Shown piece by piece: positions 23,959-34,638 of a stretch of DNA of 64,000 bases. The notes under the pieces are model-generated. The model saw only the letters and a list, made by a program, of their open reading frames with translations. It was not told where the DNA came from and did no database searches. A program made the translations under genes and the position numbers. This DNA comes from Reticulitermes lucifugus. Lineage: Eukaryota; Arthropoda; Insecta; Blattodea; Rhinotermitidae. The stretch is from the NCBI GenBank assembly GCA_026260175.1, contig JAKCWW010000129.1:1321-65320 (forward strand), given 5' to 3'. Each line of letters starts with the position of its first letter. Positions within the stretch are counted from its first letter, which is position 1.

Positions 23959-26562
23959 ACTGTGTTGAAAGGAAATGTTTCTGTCCATTCCTAAGATATT
24001 AAAATAAAGTTTAACATCTACATTTATTTAAATTAATTTGTGAGTCAATTTTTTGTAACATGTGAGTATTGTACATACGTCTATCAATTATTTGTAATAG
24101 TTTTGTACTCTGTATTTCGTACTTTTATGATTTATTCCACACCCCCTTGTCGCTTGGACTAAATTTTGGATCCATGGAATTCATAACGTATGTTGAAAGC
24201 TATGTACTTATGTAATCTTACGGAAACAACAAATGTCTAGCATATGCATGGTTATTTTAGGTTTTTGAAATTGAACCCTAATTTAATTTGGAGATGGAAC
24301 AGTATAAGAGTGCAAAGAATGAACATGTAATTGTGCGTTTGAAGAAAACTGGCCATTAAGCATTTCGAATTTGAATACTTCATCGGAAAGCTTGTTTCTC
24401 GGATGACAGTTCACAACTTCGATCCCTACTTAGTAAAAACACCTGTCTGTAGAATTGAAGCATAGGTTTCTAGGCTGAGTGCGCAGAGCCACTCTAACAC
24501 ACATACGTTTTTGGTATCATCGTTTAGTGCCGTCCAGGGCGTTGCCAATTTTATCGTTTACTTATGACTTCAGATGTACTACGCCGTTCCTCGATGTACT
24601 GTGGCGTCTTCAGCTTGTGCGCGTATCGCTGTCCGATACTCAGACGAAGATTTAATAGTGCTACAATTTGCAGCCATCGCTGGGACTTGCTACGGCACCT
24701 CTAAGATGGGGAAAGATATCATGGAATCCCGTTGGGGCCTTAGTAATTTAGGTCTAAATTTTATACAATTTTTGGAAATACTATCCGGCAAGTTACCTCT
24801 TCGATTTAAAGACTGGGTTTTACAATTTTGATCCCTAATTTGTACTGCCTGCTTGGGGAGACGGTTAAATCAACCTTGAAAGATAAATTTATAGGTGGAG
24901 TGCACAAAGTCATTCTAAGACGTAATCGGAGAAACTGTTCGTCTGCTCTTAGGTTTGTACACGTATTCTGTCGGTAAAAATATGTAATTTTTTATGTCCT
25001 GTAAGGAATAGTACACAGCAACTCGGGCAAAATTTCTGTCGCAGGAGACGTCAAACAGAGAAAATAGATACAAGTGTTTGGTCATTTAGTTGTTAAATGC
25101 AACTAAAAATCTGAATTTATGTATATAATATTTTAGGTCTAGCGCAAATTTGAGAAGACACGGAATTATCATTAGAGGAAATAATTTTGAAATGTAGTGG
25201 CCAGAAAACTGAGAGAATAATGCTCTTTCTGCGAAATATATAGGCGTCACAAGTGGTTCGAAATTTATTAAAATGGGGTCGTTATTGCAGAACGGAATTT
25301 AGATGCATCAGGGCGGAAAATAATTTATTTCATCTCATATTATTGAAAAAGGTTGCGATAGTATATTGATCCAAATCAGTATTATTTGTGAGCCTTATCG
25401 CTGTACCTGCAGGTGCTTGAGGAAGGTCCCATTCATACGAAGGTTAATCGGGCCGCCCTCTTACCCTCTTCAAGAAGTGGCAACCACTTCACATATGTGG
25501 TACTCGGACAATAGTGGCATTGTTTGAAGGCCGTGATTAGGCTGTAAAGGCTGTAAAGTGGATACTCTGAGATCTTGTTCCCTGGATTATCAGCTGTCGA
25601 CTATTGCTTGGAGTGTGCTTGAAATACGCTTTTGTTACAAAGTAGATGAGGAGATCATCTTACCACATACAGCAAGGTTTTCGATTGGAGTAGAGTCTAG
25701 CGGTTTGTGGATTTCATTGTATAACACCACTTACTCTGAATCAAATTGGGACATTCACTTTTACGAATTTTACACTCGGAGCGACAAGATGCTTTCACAT
25801 CTCAAGCATCTGCTTCTCCTTCTCGCATCCTACCAAATATTGAAAATTTTGTGCATTTGTAGTGCACTCTGATCTGCGTGTTTGGGAACGAGGATAACAA
25901 ATGAAAATCTGCTGGGATTGAAAAACCTGATGTGCACATAGAGTTTGAAGGTTCAGATTGGTAGTAATTTGCTTCCGTCTAGCAAACGGCAAAATCAGTG
26001 GCGTAGAATCAATGCAATGTATTAACGTAATAGGAGATTACGTTGGATGTGCCCGCTGTTCTTCACAGATGGGACGGTAAAGGAACCTGACAGATGGCCT
26101 CAGGAACGATTCTTGACGCATCAGCTAGAATTGTTTACCTGTGTTAAAGCGATAAATATTTGTTTCTATTTTATCCACAAGAATTGGGCACCATCGAGCA
26201 GGTTGTGACGTTTATAAGGTAAATGTCACACTTTGTGCATCTATTGCTAGTTTTTTTACATCGTTGTCCCCTGGGGCCTTACGTGTGTGTGTCATGTTAC
26301 CGATAATATCATCTTGCATTCTCACTGCTTGTCTCAATTTTAACTTAACATATGTAAATATTTTTACTGTGTGTATTGTATTCTGCCCCATATTTCTTCG
26401 TTTTGTATTATTTTATTTTACTCCCTCTCTGTGAGGAATGTTACTGTGCAGTTTCCACTGTTTTTAGGTCATTCTTATAATCCATATTTCACGTCTAAAA
26501 TATGAAGTTGCTTTGAAACAAATATTATCTCGCTTTGGTACCACTTTTCTTCATACCATATT
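23959..26562. other. Unassigned noncoding DNA
   Basis: 2.6 kb without a recognised element. Short frames here (for example 24574-24831 + and 25558-25872 +) show no motif. Stretches 24410-24510 and 24815-24930 look vaguely alike but I could not align them firmly. Confidence 0.45.
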
Positions 26563-27095
26563 TTTCAGGCGCGCTCCAAAATTATGAATATAGACTATTA
26601 GCTTCTTCATATGTGTCTCTTTGTCCGTCCGTCCGTCTGTCCGCATGGAACAACTCGGCTTTCACTGGACGGATTTTCATGAAATTTGATGTTTGAGGAT
26701 GTTTTGAAAATCTGTTGAGAAAATTCAAGTTCCATTAAAATCTGACAAGAATAACGGGCGCTTTACATGAAGAACTATTCAAATTTATGATAATATCTCG
26801 TTGAATTCTTCTTAGAATGAGAAATGTTTCGGACAAAAGTTGTACAGAAAATAAAAAAAAAAACATTTTATGTTCAGTAATTTTTCCCAAAGTCTTGCCG
26901 TTTATGAGATAATGTGGAAAAATGTTGTACAGCCGGACAAACCACTGATGACAGTACTTATAATGCATGCAGGATAACTAAGGCAAGAATACAGATACAC
27001 GCTCATTTTTAATATTCATTGCTTTTCCACGGCAACCATGGTTACGCGAACGCGCCTCAATGTTACGTTACATCTACATTGCCTGCCTTATTGTA
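26563..27095 (+). repeat. GACGGATTT-family repeat, long subfamily
   Basis: TTCAGGCGCGCTCC, TTTGTCCGTCCGTCCGTCTG, CACTGGACGGATTTTCATGA, GACAAGAATAACGGGCGC, GATAATATCTCG, GTTTATGAGATAATGTGGAA and GCAGGATAACTAAGGC appear in the usual order. The copy ends near GGTTACGCGAACGCGCCTCA. Confidence 0.8.
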
Positions 27096-27129
27096 GGTCA
27101 TATCTATTACATTCACAAACTGGAGTGTG

Positions 27130-27300
27130 TTAAGTACAGGTTTGGAGGGTGTCGACTGGATTCATCTTGCTCAGTATAGGGAAGAGTGTCGATCTCTTGT
27201 GAAGACGGTACTGAACTTTCGGGTACCAAAAGGATTGCAGGGTTTCTTTATGTACCTGAAGACCTATAAGCTTTTCAGGAAGGGCTCCTTTCCGTGAAGT
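27130..27300 (+). mobile_element. LINE-A 3' coding end
   Basis: From about 27151 the plus strand reads VDWIHLAQYREECRSLVKTV, then LNFRVPKGLQGFFMYLKTYK and LFRKGSFP, ending at a stop. It matches VVDWTDLAGDRKKWRALVNS and the following 3' end of the LINE at 2515-3112. The frame is open through a position where the 2515 copy has a stop. Upstream LINE sequence is missing, so this is a short, strongly 5'-truncated copy. Confidence 0.65.
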
Positions 27301-27476
27301 CAATTAATAACGTTTTCATAATGATGCATGATTTTAAAGATACTACTAGAGGTGGATGTGTTCCAGACTGCATACTTTACACTCCAGACGACTGCAATCA
27401 CCATTACCACCTCAAGCCTCCTAGCTCGTTATGATAGGCCAAGTTATTATCCAAGTTCTTAAGGACTATAAGCAAT

Positions 27477-27832
27477 TTTTAGGCGCGTTCTCATAGTCGC
27501 GAAAAGCGCCTATTAGCTTCGTAATGTCCATCCGTCTGTCGCATGTATCAGCGCGGTCGCCACTGGACGGATTTCCGTGAAATTTGATATTGGAGACTTT
27601 TATGAAAATCTGTAGAGAAATCCAAATTTCATTAAAATCTGGCAAAAATATCGGGCATCTTACCTGAAGACCGCAGTACATTTTATTGTTGTTGGCGACA
27701 TAAAATCGCCATAGAAGCGCTATCTTCGAGTAAAATTGTGTCAGGCTCTTAGGATAGCCGAGAAGGTATAAACATTATGCGAACGCGTCACAATGTTACA
27801 TTATACATTATATGTATGTTGCCTATCTTTTT
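27477..27832 (+). repeat. GACGGATTT-family repeat, short subfamily
   Basis: TTTTTAGGCGCGTTCTC, TCGCGAAAAGCGCCTATTAG and GCCACTGGACGGATTTCCGT form the shared 5' half. The 3' half carries GTTGTTGGCGACATAAAATC, TAGGATAGCCGAGAAGG and GCGAACGCGTCACAATGTTA. The last part recurs at 47035-47105. Closest relative in the window is 641-1005. Confidence 0.75.
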
Positions 27833-28303
27833 TGTTTCGTGTTTGTAGACGTCGATCATAGAAACACTTTTGTTACACTCTACATTTATTTTTGTCTCGC
27901 GTTTCCATGTATAAAAGCGTCTGCCATTTGAAATAGAATGAGCTTTCTCGTATACACCAGGGGGAGCAAGAATGAAGTTTGCTGAGGGAAGCAATCACAT
28001 TTCCCTACAAAGAAAATTTATTTTTATCCCGTGTATTCATATATATCACTTGTCACATGTTCGGAATGTGGAATTCAGTAAACCACACATTGTTCAAGTG
28101 TTGAGAAGCACAGAAAGGCAGGAAGGCGCCAGATATGCACTTATTTTTGGTAATTTATACGAATTCAGATCAGGGCTTCTGAAACATTGTTAGTGTTCTG
28201 AAGTTAAAATTGATAAGGACAGTGTCTGCATATCGGCTATAATGAGAGTCAGTTCCGTGGTCTGAATCTTTTCAGTCATACGTCGACGCGTTATCTTGAA
28301 ATA
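27833..28303. other. Unassigned noncoding DNA
   Basis: No recognisable gene or repeat. Confidence 0.4.
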
Positions 28304-28487
28304 AAGTCGAACTCGGTTATAACGTCATGAAAGGGACTCAATATTTTGTGTCGTTATAAACGAGTGTCGTTATAACCGAGAATTTTAATGTTTGGTTAAC
28401 AGTGACGAATTAATTATTACCACAGAATATCTGACTCTATAGGTGAGGTGTCGTATAAACTGATGTCGTTATAGCCAGGTTCGACTG
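28304..28487. mobile_element. Small TA-inserting MITE (pogo/Tc1-like ends)
   Basis: The left end AAGTCGAACTCGGTTATAAC and the complemented right end CAGTCGAACCTGGCTATAAC form terminal inverted repeats. TA lies on both sides (28302-28303 and 28488-28489). The 184-bp interior repeats GTGTCGTTATAAACGA as GTGTCGTTATAACCGA near the left end. No coding capacity. TA target and CAGTCGAACCT-type ends fit the Tc1/mariner/pogo superfamily. Confidence 0.75.
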
Positions 28488-28714
28488 TACTTTATATCCG
28501 CTCCCTACCAAGTCATTTCTCGCTCGTATTCATGATCACTTTCAAATTTCTTAAAGTTCTGTAACTCATGCTTTTAAAGCGGCTTCGTTAAATAGACTTG
28601 AAGTGTGTGTCAAAAAATGCAAATACAAACCGATACGTTTTGTGTAGCAGTGTAACTCTTTGCTAGCTTTGAGATTTCCAGAGATTCGAAAACGTATCAA
28701 TCACCTCCTACATG

Positions 28715-28790
28715 TGAGTAACTGTGGTATGTACCAGTCTACACGGCGTCATATGTCAGAAGATTTGACGTACCTTATTCAAATCAAACA
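28715..28790. mobile_element. Single arm of fold-back family
   Basis: TACCAGTCTACACGGCGTCA followed by TATGTCAGAAG matches the right arm of the 60.4-kb element (TACCAGACTACACGGCGTCA, TATCCCAGAAG). No opposing arm is present nearby. Confidence 0.55.
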
Positions 28791-28856
28791 GGCTACCGCC
28801 TACCCTGCATAATGACTTTGTCGTTATCATCATCATCATACTCATCGCCATTGTCA

Positions 28857-28965
28857 TCAATACCTTTCAGACGGCGTTTGTGATAGTACCTTAAAAAGGG
28901 CCACCGCCTTCTTTTTCCTGGTCTGTGTCCAGTCATCAGTCATTATCGTCTTCAAACTGGAAGTA
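28857..28965 (-). repeat. Old dispersed repeat fragment, related to 32575-32720
   Basis: The minus strand reads GAAGAAGGCGGTGGCCC, then TTTTTAAGGTACTATCAC. The block at 32575-32720 (+) has AGAAAGCGGTCATGG, then TTAAGGCATTATCCTGGC. Both resemble a common insect SINE body that I know only from memory. Low conservation. Confidence 0.4.
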
Positions 28966-29793
28966 ACCTGCGTTTTAAGCAGTGTTCCTAAGCAATCCAA
29001 GAAGACTCCATGTAGATACAGAGCCTCTTGTTGTGTTGCACGATCCGTACCTCTGCTCGGGAGGAACGTGATTCCTGTCCTAGTCACAGTAACGCCGGCC
29101 CTCAGTTAAATTTGTTGAGAGAGTCGTAAAGAGCTACAGTTAAATGCTGGGGCAATGTCTCTACATAACCTACTATTACACTCTGCATTTTAGCTAACCG
29201 CCACTAATGACCAATTTACAATACTGTTCGTTGTAACCTATGCAGTTGTAACAGCGTCGTTAAGTAACATACTCATCAATTTCATGAACACCAGCAAAAC
29301 TGGTTAATGTCTCGGATTATTGAAGGATTGAAACCCTTCCTCTTAAAGTCGTTCTTCGGTATATGTTGATGGTAGAGATGGCCAGGTATACGGCTTCCAG
29401 GCTGTACTTCCAACCATTCTGCAAACTATAAAATGAGTGCCCCATATTGAGATCAAATGGAAACAGAGAACCAAGTTCAGGTAATGATGCCTTAGTTTGT
29501 TGAAACTTGATAGTACAATGCAGATCGGCGTGATTTGTGACACTGCAAGCAGAGAGCAGGCGCCTTAGAATATGAAACAATTAAATATATCACGACGGAA
29601 AATGCACAAATGTTACTGATGCCGCTTATTGTACTGTTGAGCAGGGCTACTGAAACAATGCGACACTTCATGTTTGTACAAACCACTCACTCACTATGTT
29701 TCGTGTTGTATAGAATATTACACAGTGCACTGTGGGAGAAGACGAATGATCTGAACATGTCCGTGACTTCAGGCTTCCGCCGCGATGTTGATG
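28966..29793. other. Unassigned noncoding DNA
   Basis: GTCGTTAAGTAACATAC at 29252-29268 is the inverse of a TTACTTAACGACGC motif also found at about 1297-1311. Otherwise nothing recognised. An 87-codon minus frame at 29317-29580 has no motif. Confidence 0.4.
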
Positions 29794-30005
29794 AGATCTG
29801 CGCTGTTCTGTGATACTACGCAGCGTCGAGTGGTAATCCTTTAGTGACGTTTCGGGACAACCTATCGGTCCAATCTTCAATGGTCAAGAAGTCCATGAAG
29901 AAAGGGACTAATTGACCCTTGAAAATTGGACCGATAAGTTGTTCCGAAACGTCGGTAAATAATTACCACTCGACGCTGCGTAATACCCCAGAAGAGCGCA
30001 GATTT
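29794..30005. mobile_element. 212-bp palindromic fold-back with two hammerhead-like arms
   Basis: Two arms of about 100 bp are separated by roughly 10 bases near 29892-29903. The left arm runs AGATCTGCGCTGTTCTGTGA, ACGCAGCGTCGAGTGGTAAT, GACGTTTCGGGACAACC, TATCGGTCCAATCTTCA. The right arm is its inverse with about 15 percent change. On each strand, in the arm read outward, a GGACC...GGTTGTCC-type block is followed by CGAAACGTC (29945-29953 plus; 29854-29846 minus). The flank TTCCGCCGCGATGT at 29775 recurs at 62553. Confidence 0.75.
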
Positions 30006-30080
30006 GATCGAACATATTTTATCCAAATTCTCTCAGAATTTAAGGCTAGCCATGTCGATATTCATTCAACTTAGTTTGGC

Positions 30081-30081
30081 C

Positions 30082-30149
<68 letters not shown>
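30081..30149 (+). repeat. (TTA)n microsatellite
   Basis: About 22 copies of TTA/ATT, interrupted once by CG at about 30115. Confidence 0.95.
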
Positions 30150-30831
30150 TTGTGTATTTTTGCATTCGCGTGTTGATTTAGCAACCGGACCTGCGCCGCT
30201 AAACCTGCATGTCAAGAAACTGAATTGAATTGAACTCTACTATAAATATATTCAGGAACAAATGATCTATCTTAACAATTTTAACTTTAACAATTATAAT
30301 ATTATTAATGCTGTCGTTAGTTGTTTTTTTATTATCTGTTTTCTCTTGTCGTTTGTGGTTACTTTTCGGGCGTATTTCCTCTGACGTTCCTGTTCTGTCT
30401 CTCTAACTGGCTTTATATCCGTTGTGCCAGCACATTAATAATAAAGAATCAAATTAACATCTTTGTCTTCTACGTCTTCTTATTCTTCACAGATTTTAGC
30501 GCAATATTTTTCTCAATAAGAATGTAAAACCTCGCGTTATATGTGACGTTATCTCTTAGTTTATTTCAGAAAGATGTTACTTTTAATTTTTCTGATGGAT
30601 TGCATAAAACATGAATTAGGAAGGACGTTGATGGCAGTGGAACTTTTAGAATGTAAGGCAGCAGCGTTAACCAGTCATCATTAAAAGTCATTTGAAGTGC
30701 AGATGTACATACGGACTGGCCATTTCAGAAGCCGGACCTGCCTGATGACTGACGCAGGAATTTTGTGGTAACTTCGTTGGAATCGGATGAAAATATTTTG
30801 TTCGTGGCGAATTAATCAATACTTACAGAAC
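30150..30831. other. Unassigned noncoding DNA
   Basis: AT-rich. The hydrophobic 68-codon frame at 30321-30527 has no family match I can name. Confidence 0.4.
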
Positions 30832-30875
30832 CGATGCATGTGTGTTTACTCGGGAGGGTAAACACACATGCATCG
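30832..30875. repeat. Perfect hairpin, 18-bp arms and 8-base loop
   Basis: CGATGCATGTGTGTTTAC (30832-30849), loop TCGGGAGG, then GTAAACACACATGCATCG (30858-30875). The arms are perfectly complementary. Two overlapping open frames on opposite strands (30812-31030 and 30834-31049) are shadows of this symmetry. Confidence 0.9.
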
Positions 30876-31465
30876 CTCAAAGTTGCGGCTAGTCTGTGCG
30901 TGCATATGCATTTATTATTATTACGGAGTCGCCTTTGTGTTAGTTTGTGTTGGCATTTAAAGATTAATGTTTTAATTAAACTGCATTCAACAAGGAAAAT
31001 ATACAAACGGGTTATAACAGAGTGGTCCAAAAGTCAGTTAACTGCTTAGTAAAATGCACATGAAAGTACATTATATATATATCTTTAGTACTTAACTGAA
31101 TTTACGAAAATCGTACCTGAGTGGAAGAGGAGTAACCGAACGAGAAACAAAGCGTGCAGCTGATTCATGTCGGTGTTTACAGGTTTAAACCGGAAAATTT
31201 TCCTTAATACGCCAAAAAGTCTTTCGGTTAACCGACGTTTGGGTCCAACTTTATAACAGTGATGGAATTACCTTTGCATTCTCATCGCGAAACACAAGGT
31301 TACCGTCATTTGACAGACGGCGACAACGTGACAAATTCGGGTTATTTGCATTTCTTGCAGATGTCTCTAGATACTGTGTACTGTGCTAATTTCTGGCGCA
31401 CAATTTATGTTTAACTGCCTGTGATGCTGTTGGATACTGGATGCAATTCCAGAATGTTGCTTGTA
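30876..31465. other. Unassigned noncoding DNA
   Basis: No recognisable gene or repeat. Confidence 0.4.
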
Positions 31466-31565
31466 TTTGGAAGGTGCCTGGTTCCAATCTTGCTCGGACA
31501 CCAGTTGTCATGACGGAGTTTCTTTGAGATTTTCCTCAGTCACCACTAGCAGATGGCAGTAAAAG
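31466..31565 (+). mobile_element. Possible degraded tRNA-derived SINE
   Basis: CTGGTTCCAATCTTGCTCGG resembles a B box. It is followed by CACCAGTTGTCATGACGGAG and GATTTTCCTCAGTCACCACT, a layout common in tRNA SINE bodies. No clear A box, tail or TSD. Confidence 0.3.
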
Positions 31566-32499
31566 GTCAATTAGGGTAAGAATGTTTTACTGCAAATATC
31601 TTTTTACATCGATATAGCGCAAGATAACTACGAGTATATCCGAAGTTGAACCGTTACGGAGATAATGGCGAGAGAACGCTGTAAAGAATGGGAACAGTTA
31701 TAGATTATTGAATACTAATTACATATTAGAACGGGAAGGAGTTTGTAGTTTCTGTAATTTTAACGCCTGTTCTTAATATCTACTTAATATTTGCGTGACA
31801 CAAAGATATTAATTCAGCTAGAAAAGTCCTACCTGTTCACAAAGATCGTCGTTGGCATTTCAAGAACTTTACATACGACTCTCACCTCCTTATGGCGTGG
31901 CTTGGCTGTCGGCTCAAAGACGGACCTGAGCAGTGTAAGAAATATACGTCGCGTCATTATGTCCGTAACAGTTCAACTTCGGATGTAGGTATGTTTGGTT
32001 ATAACGATGTAAATTAACCTAAGGAACGTTCTTACGAAGTATGGTAGATTCCTGCTGGTACAGATATATTCAGATAACTTGATACCTGAGCACCCTAACA
32101 CTGCACACAGCTGTAATCGGCGCGGTCCGGCCGCTGCTTGGCTCACGTCGGCACGGCCAGGCAATGTTGTACCTGTTCCAAAAACATCTACTCTGTTGGG
32201 AGTAGGAGTACATTGTCTATCTTCAAGGCAACGCTCGATTACACAGCTAATGTCTCGCTCTTTGTTATGAATTACTCTGTTAGAAATTTTTGACACTGCA
32301 ATTTGCTCCATTGCTTAAATGTCCTCCAAGTTATCAGACAATGTTTTTGAAACGAAGAGAAAATATTGGAGCCACGTGTGCTGTGCTTCCCCCCTGACTA
32401 GCTTGCCTCTTCACCCCCGCACTAACATAGATCAAGTTATCTGACGAGGACAGTACATCTGTATGTGTGTGTAATGTGCACGTTTGTGCTTTATCTGTA
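31566..32499. other. Unassigned noncoding DNA
   Basis: GC-richer around 32090-32200, where opposite frames overlap (32079-32270 + and 31973-32311 -), but no protein family or SINE head is recognised. Confidence 0.4.
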
Positions 32500-32735
32500 G
32501 TTTGTTTAACGACGCTCTAATGAACCCAGATTATGACGTCTAGTTATTGGATGATAGAGAATAACCAATTGAAAAGTATGTGGCAGAAAGCGGTCATGGT
32601 TAAGGCATTATCCTGGCATTTTTCTGGATTGACTAAGGAAAAAAATGAAAACCCTTAGTCACGGTAGTCGGTGATCTGGCCGAGTTTCAAATAGGGCACC
32701 TCTCGAAGGGAAGTCAATGGCTTTATTGCTTGAGA
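32500..32735. repeat. Old SINE-like repeat
   Basis: TTTGTTTAACGACGCTC at 32500 resembles TTACTTAACGACGCTG at about 1297. At 32580-32720 AGAAAGCGGTCATGG, CATTATCCTGGCATTTTTCT, AACCCTTAGTCACGG and GTGATCTGGCCGAG follow, partly shared with 28857-28965 on the other strand. Consistent with one or two nested, highly diverged SINEs. Confidence 0.4.
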
Positions 32736-32830
32736 AAGCTTTGTCGGAAGAGTTTCGGTGACGATGTTTTAAGGGTAGTATGATTTAACCCTTCAGAGTA
32801 CTGTGGTTTCTGTGTTAAAAGAGTACACAA

Positions 32831-32950
32831 TCCCCCATTCTATTTCTTTAACAAATATATTAATGTAATTCTCCCATCCACGCCTAGGTATTCCAAGTGG
32901 TATATTTTCTGAGCGATTTTGATCAAAACCCTCAACAGAATTATCCTGTC
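32831..32950 (-). mobile_element. LINE-A fragment
   Basis: The minus strand gives RVLIKIAQK and, after a frame change, ENIPLGIPRRGWENYINIFV then KEIEWG. This parallels RRVLVGKSEEKRPLGTRRNR and WDKIKVYLK at 2515-3112. A short, old internal piece of the same LINE region. Confidence 0.5.
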
Positions 32951-34189
32951 CAGTAGTGTTTCCCACTTTTCTTACATGGAGGAACCCGTAAAATAACGTT
33001 TATTCCCCAAGGAACCCCTACCTGTTAAGACGTTTCCAGGCCCAAAACAAAGAGGTACGGAAAATATTTCAGTATTGTCAGCTGTCAAGACAGAATTTTC
33101 CGCGTTATTACGGAGTATGTTTAGAATTTCTCGTGGTATTTTTAAATGTTTACATATATATATTTCATAATTTCTCGCAGAAACCCTAATGATTTTTCTG
33201 CAGAACATTAGTTGCGAAACCGTGTTCTATGTAGTTAATATGTTTTGAGGAGAAATTTAAACTTGAAAACTGGTGGAGTAATACACAAAATTACTGATAG
33301 TTTCCTTGTTTGCAGCCGCTAAATGCGGTTGGTGTTTTGGAAAAGAACAACCACTGACTTTACATAATTAACACAGTCATTATTATAGCGGGATTGAAGA
33401 AATACGATGTGTAACCTTTGAGCTCATTAAAGACGCTGTATAAAAAACGAATTTATAAAGCACTCGCGGAGTTTCACAAGTCCTCTGACGTAAGGGATTG
33501 ATGACGTCAGCTAAAGAAACCACTCACCAACCTATACGTGACGTCAAATACAGAAGAGGGCGGAATAAGAAAAGGAATGGAGCTGAACGTAGCCTATAGA
33601 CTGAATTGCCAGATGTTTGTAATACGTCAGCAATATGACTGAACTTATAGAAAGCATCTATAAAGAGCATGTAATATTCAGCATTAGTGTATTTAACAGT
33701 ACGACCTCTTTTAAATTTTTATTGTGTCTTTAGAGCAAAGTGCGTAATTATAAATCGCGAAATGTTAACGATATATTCAAAATTGGGTCTTTCATTATTA
33801 GAGTTAAATTATGTGCCATATGCCTCGTACGCTTAGCTTGCGTTTATTTTATTGCTATTTATTTATTCTCTTGTTAATTTTATGCATAATATTGGATATT
33901 AGTTTAATTATTCTTTTGTGGGAATTCATAAGAAACACTGTGTTGCAAAATGCAGAGTTTTGTTCAGGTTTCAAATTCCGGTACATATTGGTAGCACTTA
34001 GGTTAATGAGGTACGTGACAAGTGACGTTCGAATAAGACATATTGATGAGTAGTTCTTTAATTAACTTTATAATGATCGTTCATGTTGCAGTTTCCTATG
34101 TTAAAATGTGGTGGATTGAGAGACTACGAAGGTTCCTGAGTTACGTACTTCTTCCATCTGGAAAGTGGAACTGCTCTGCAAATAAGGAC
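32951..34189. other. Unassigned noncoding DNA
   Basis: 1.2 kb, AT-rich, no recognised element. The 80-codon frame at 33811-34053 is hydrophobic but lacks motifs and gene context. Confidence 0.45.
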
Positions 34190-34262
34190 AGTCCTCTATC
34201 TCTCCAGAAACTTCTGTTTAACTACCAGACTGCACGGTGTGGCAACCCAGGAAACGACTCTG
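34190..34262. mobile_element. Single arm of fold-back family
   Basis: CTCTCCAGAAACTTCTGTTT, then AACTACCAGACTGCACGGTG and TGGCAACCCAGGAAAC, parallels the GAAACGTC, TACCAGACTACACGGCG, CATATCCCAGAAGG order of the 60.4-kb copy read on its minus strand. Diverged, one arm only. Confidence 0.45.
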
Positions 34263-34625
34263 TGTATCTTCATCGCATACATACTATTTACGTGTAAATA
34301 GTACTGGGCTGTGTTGAATGATGGGAAGTGTAATCGACTCTCGAGGACAGGCGTGCCAAGTTGCATCGCATTAATTACAAACAAATGGAATATTTGTAAT
34401 TTCCACGCTCAATTAGGCTTGATATCCGTTTATTTAAATACAAATGTGTTTTCAATCGAAACGCTTCACATGTAATGAAATCTATAGCCATGAATTATTC
34501 CAGCGGTTATTATGTGCACCCCATGTCGTATATTTTTCCTCAAATGAAAGTTTCGACATATATTACACCTATATTTTTTATGTGCCTGTGTTAATTACGA
34601 CGAGACGGTTTTAATGACGTCACAT
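34263..34625. other. Unassigned noncoding DNA
   Basis: No recognisable gene or repeat. Confidence 0.4.
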
Positions 34626-34638
34626 ATTTTCTTTTCAG

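Noticed and set aside
24410-24930. Possible duplication between 24410-24510 and 24815-24930
   Set aside because: Only short words agree (TTCGATCCCTA / TTTGATCCCTA; GAGTGCGCAGAGCCA / GAGTGCACAAAGTCA). This is not enough to separate it from chance without an alignment.
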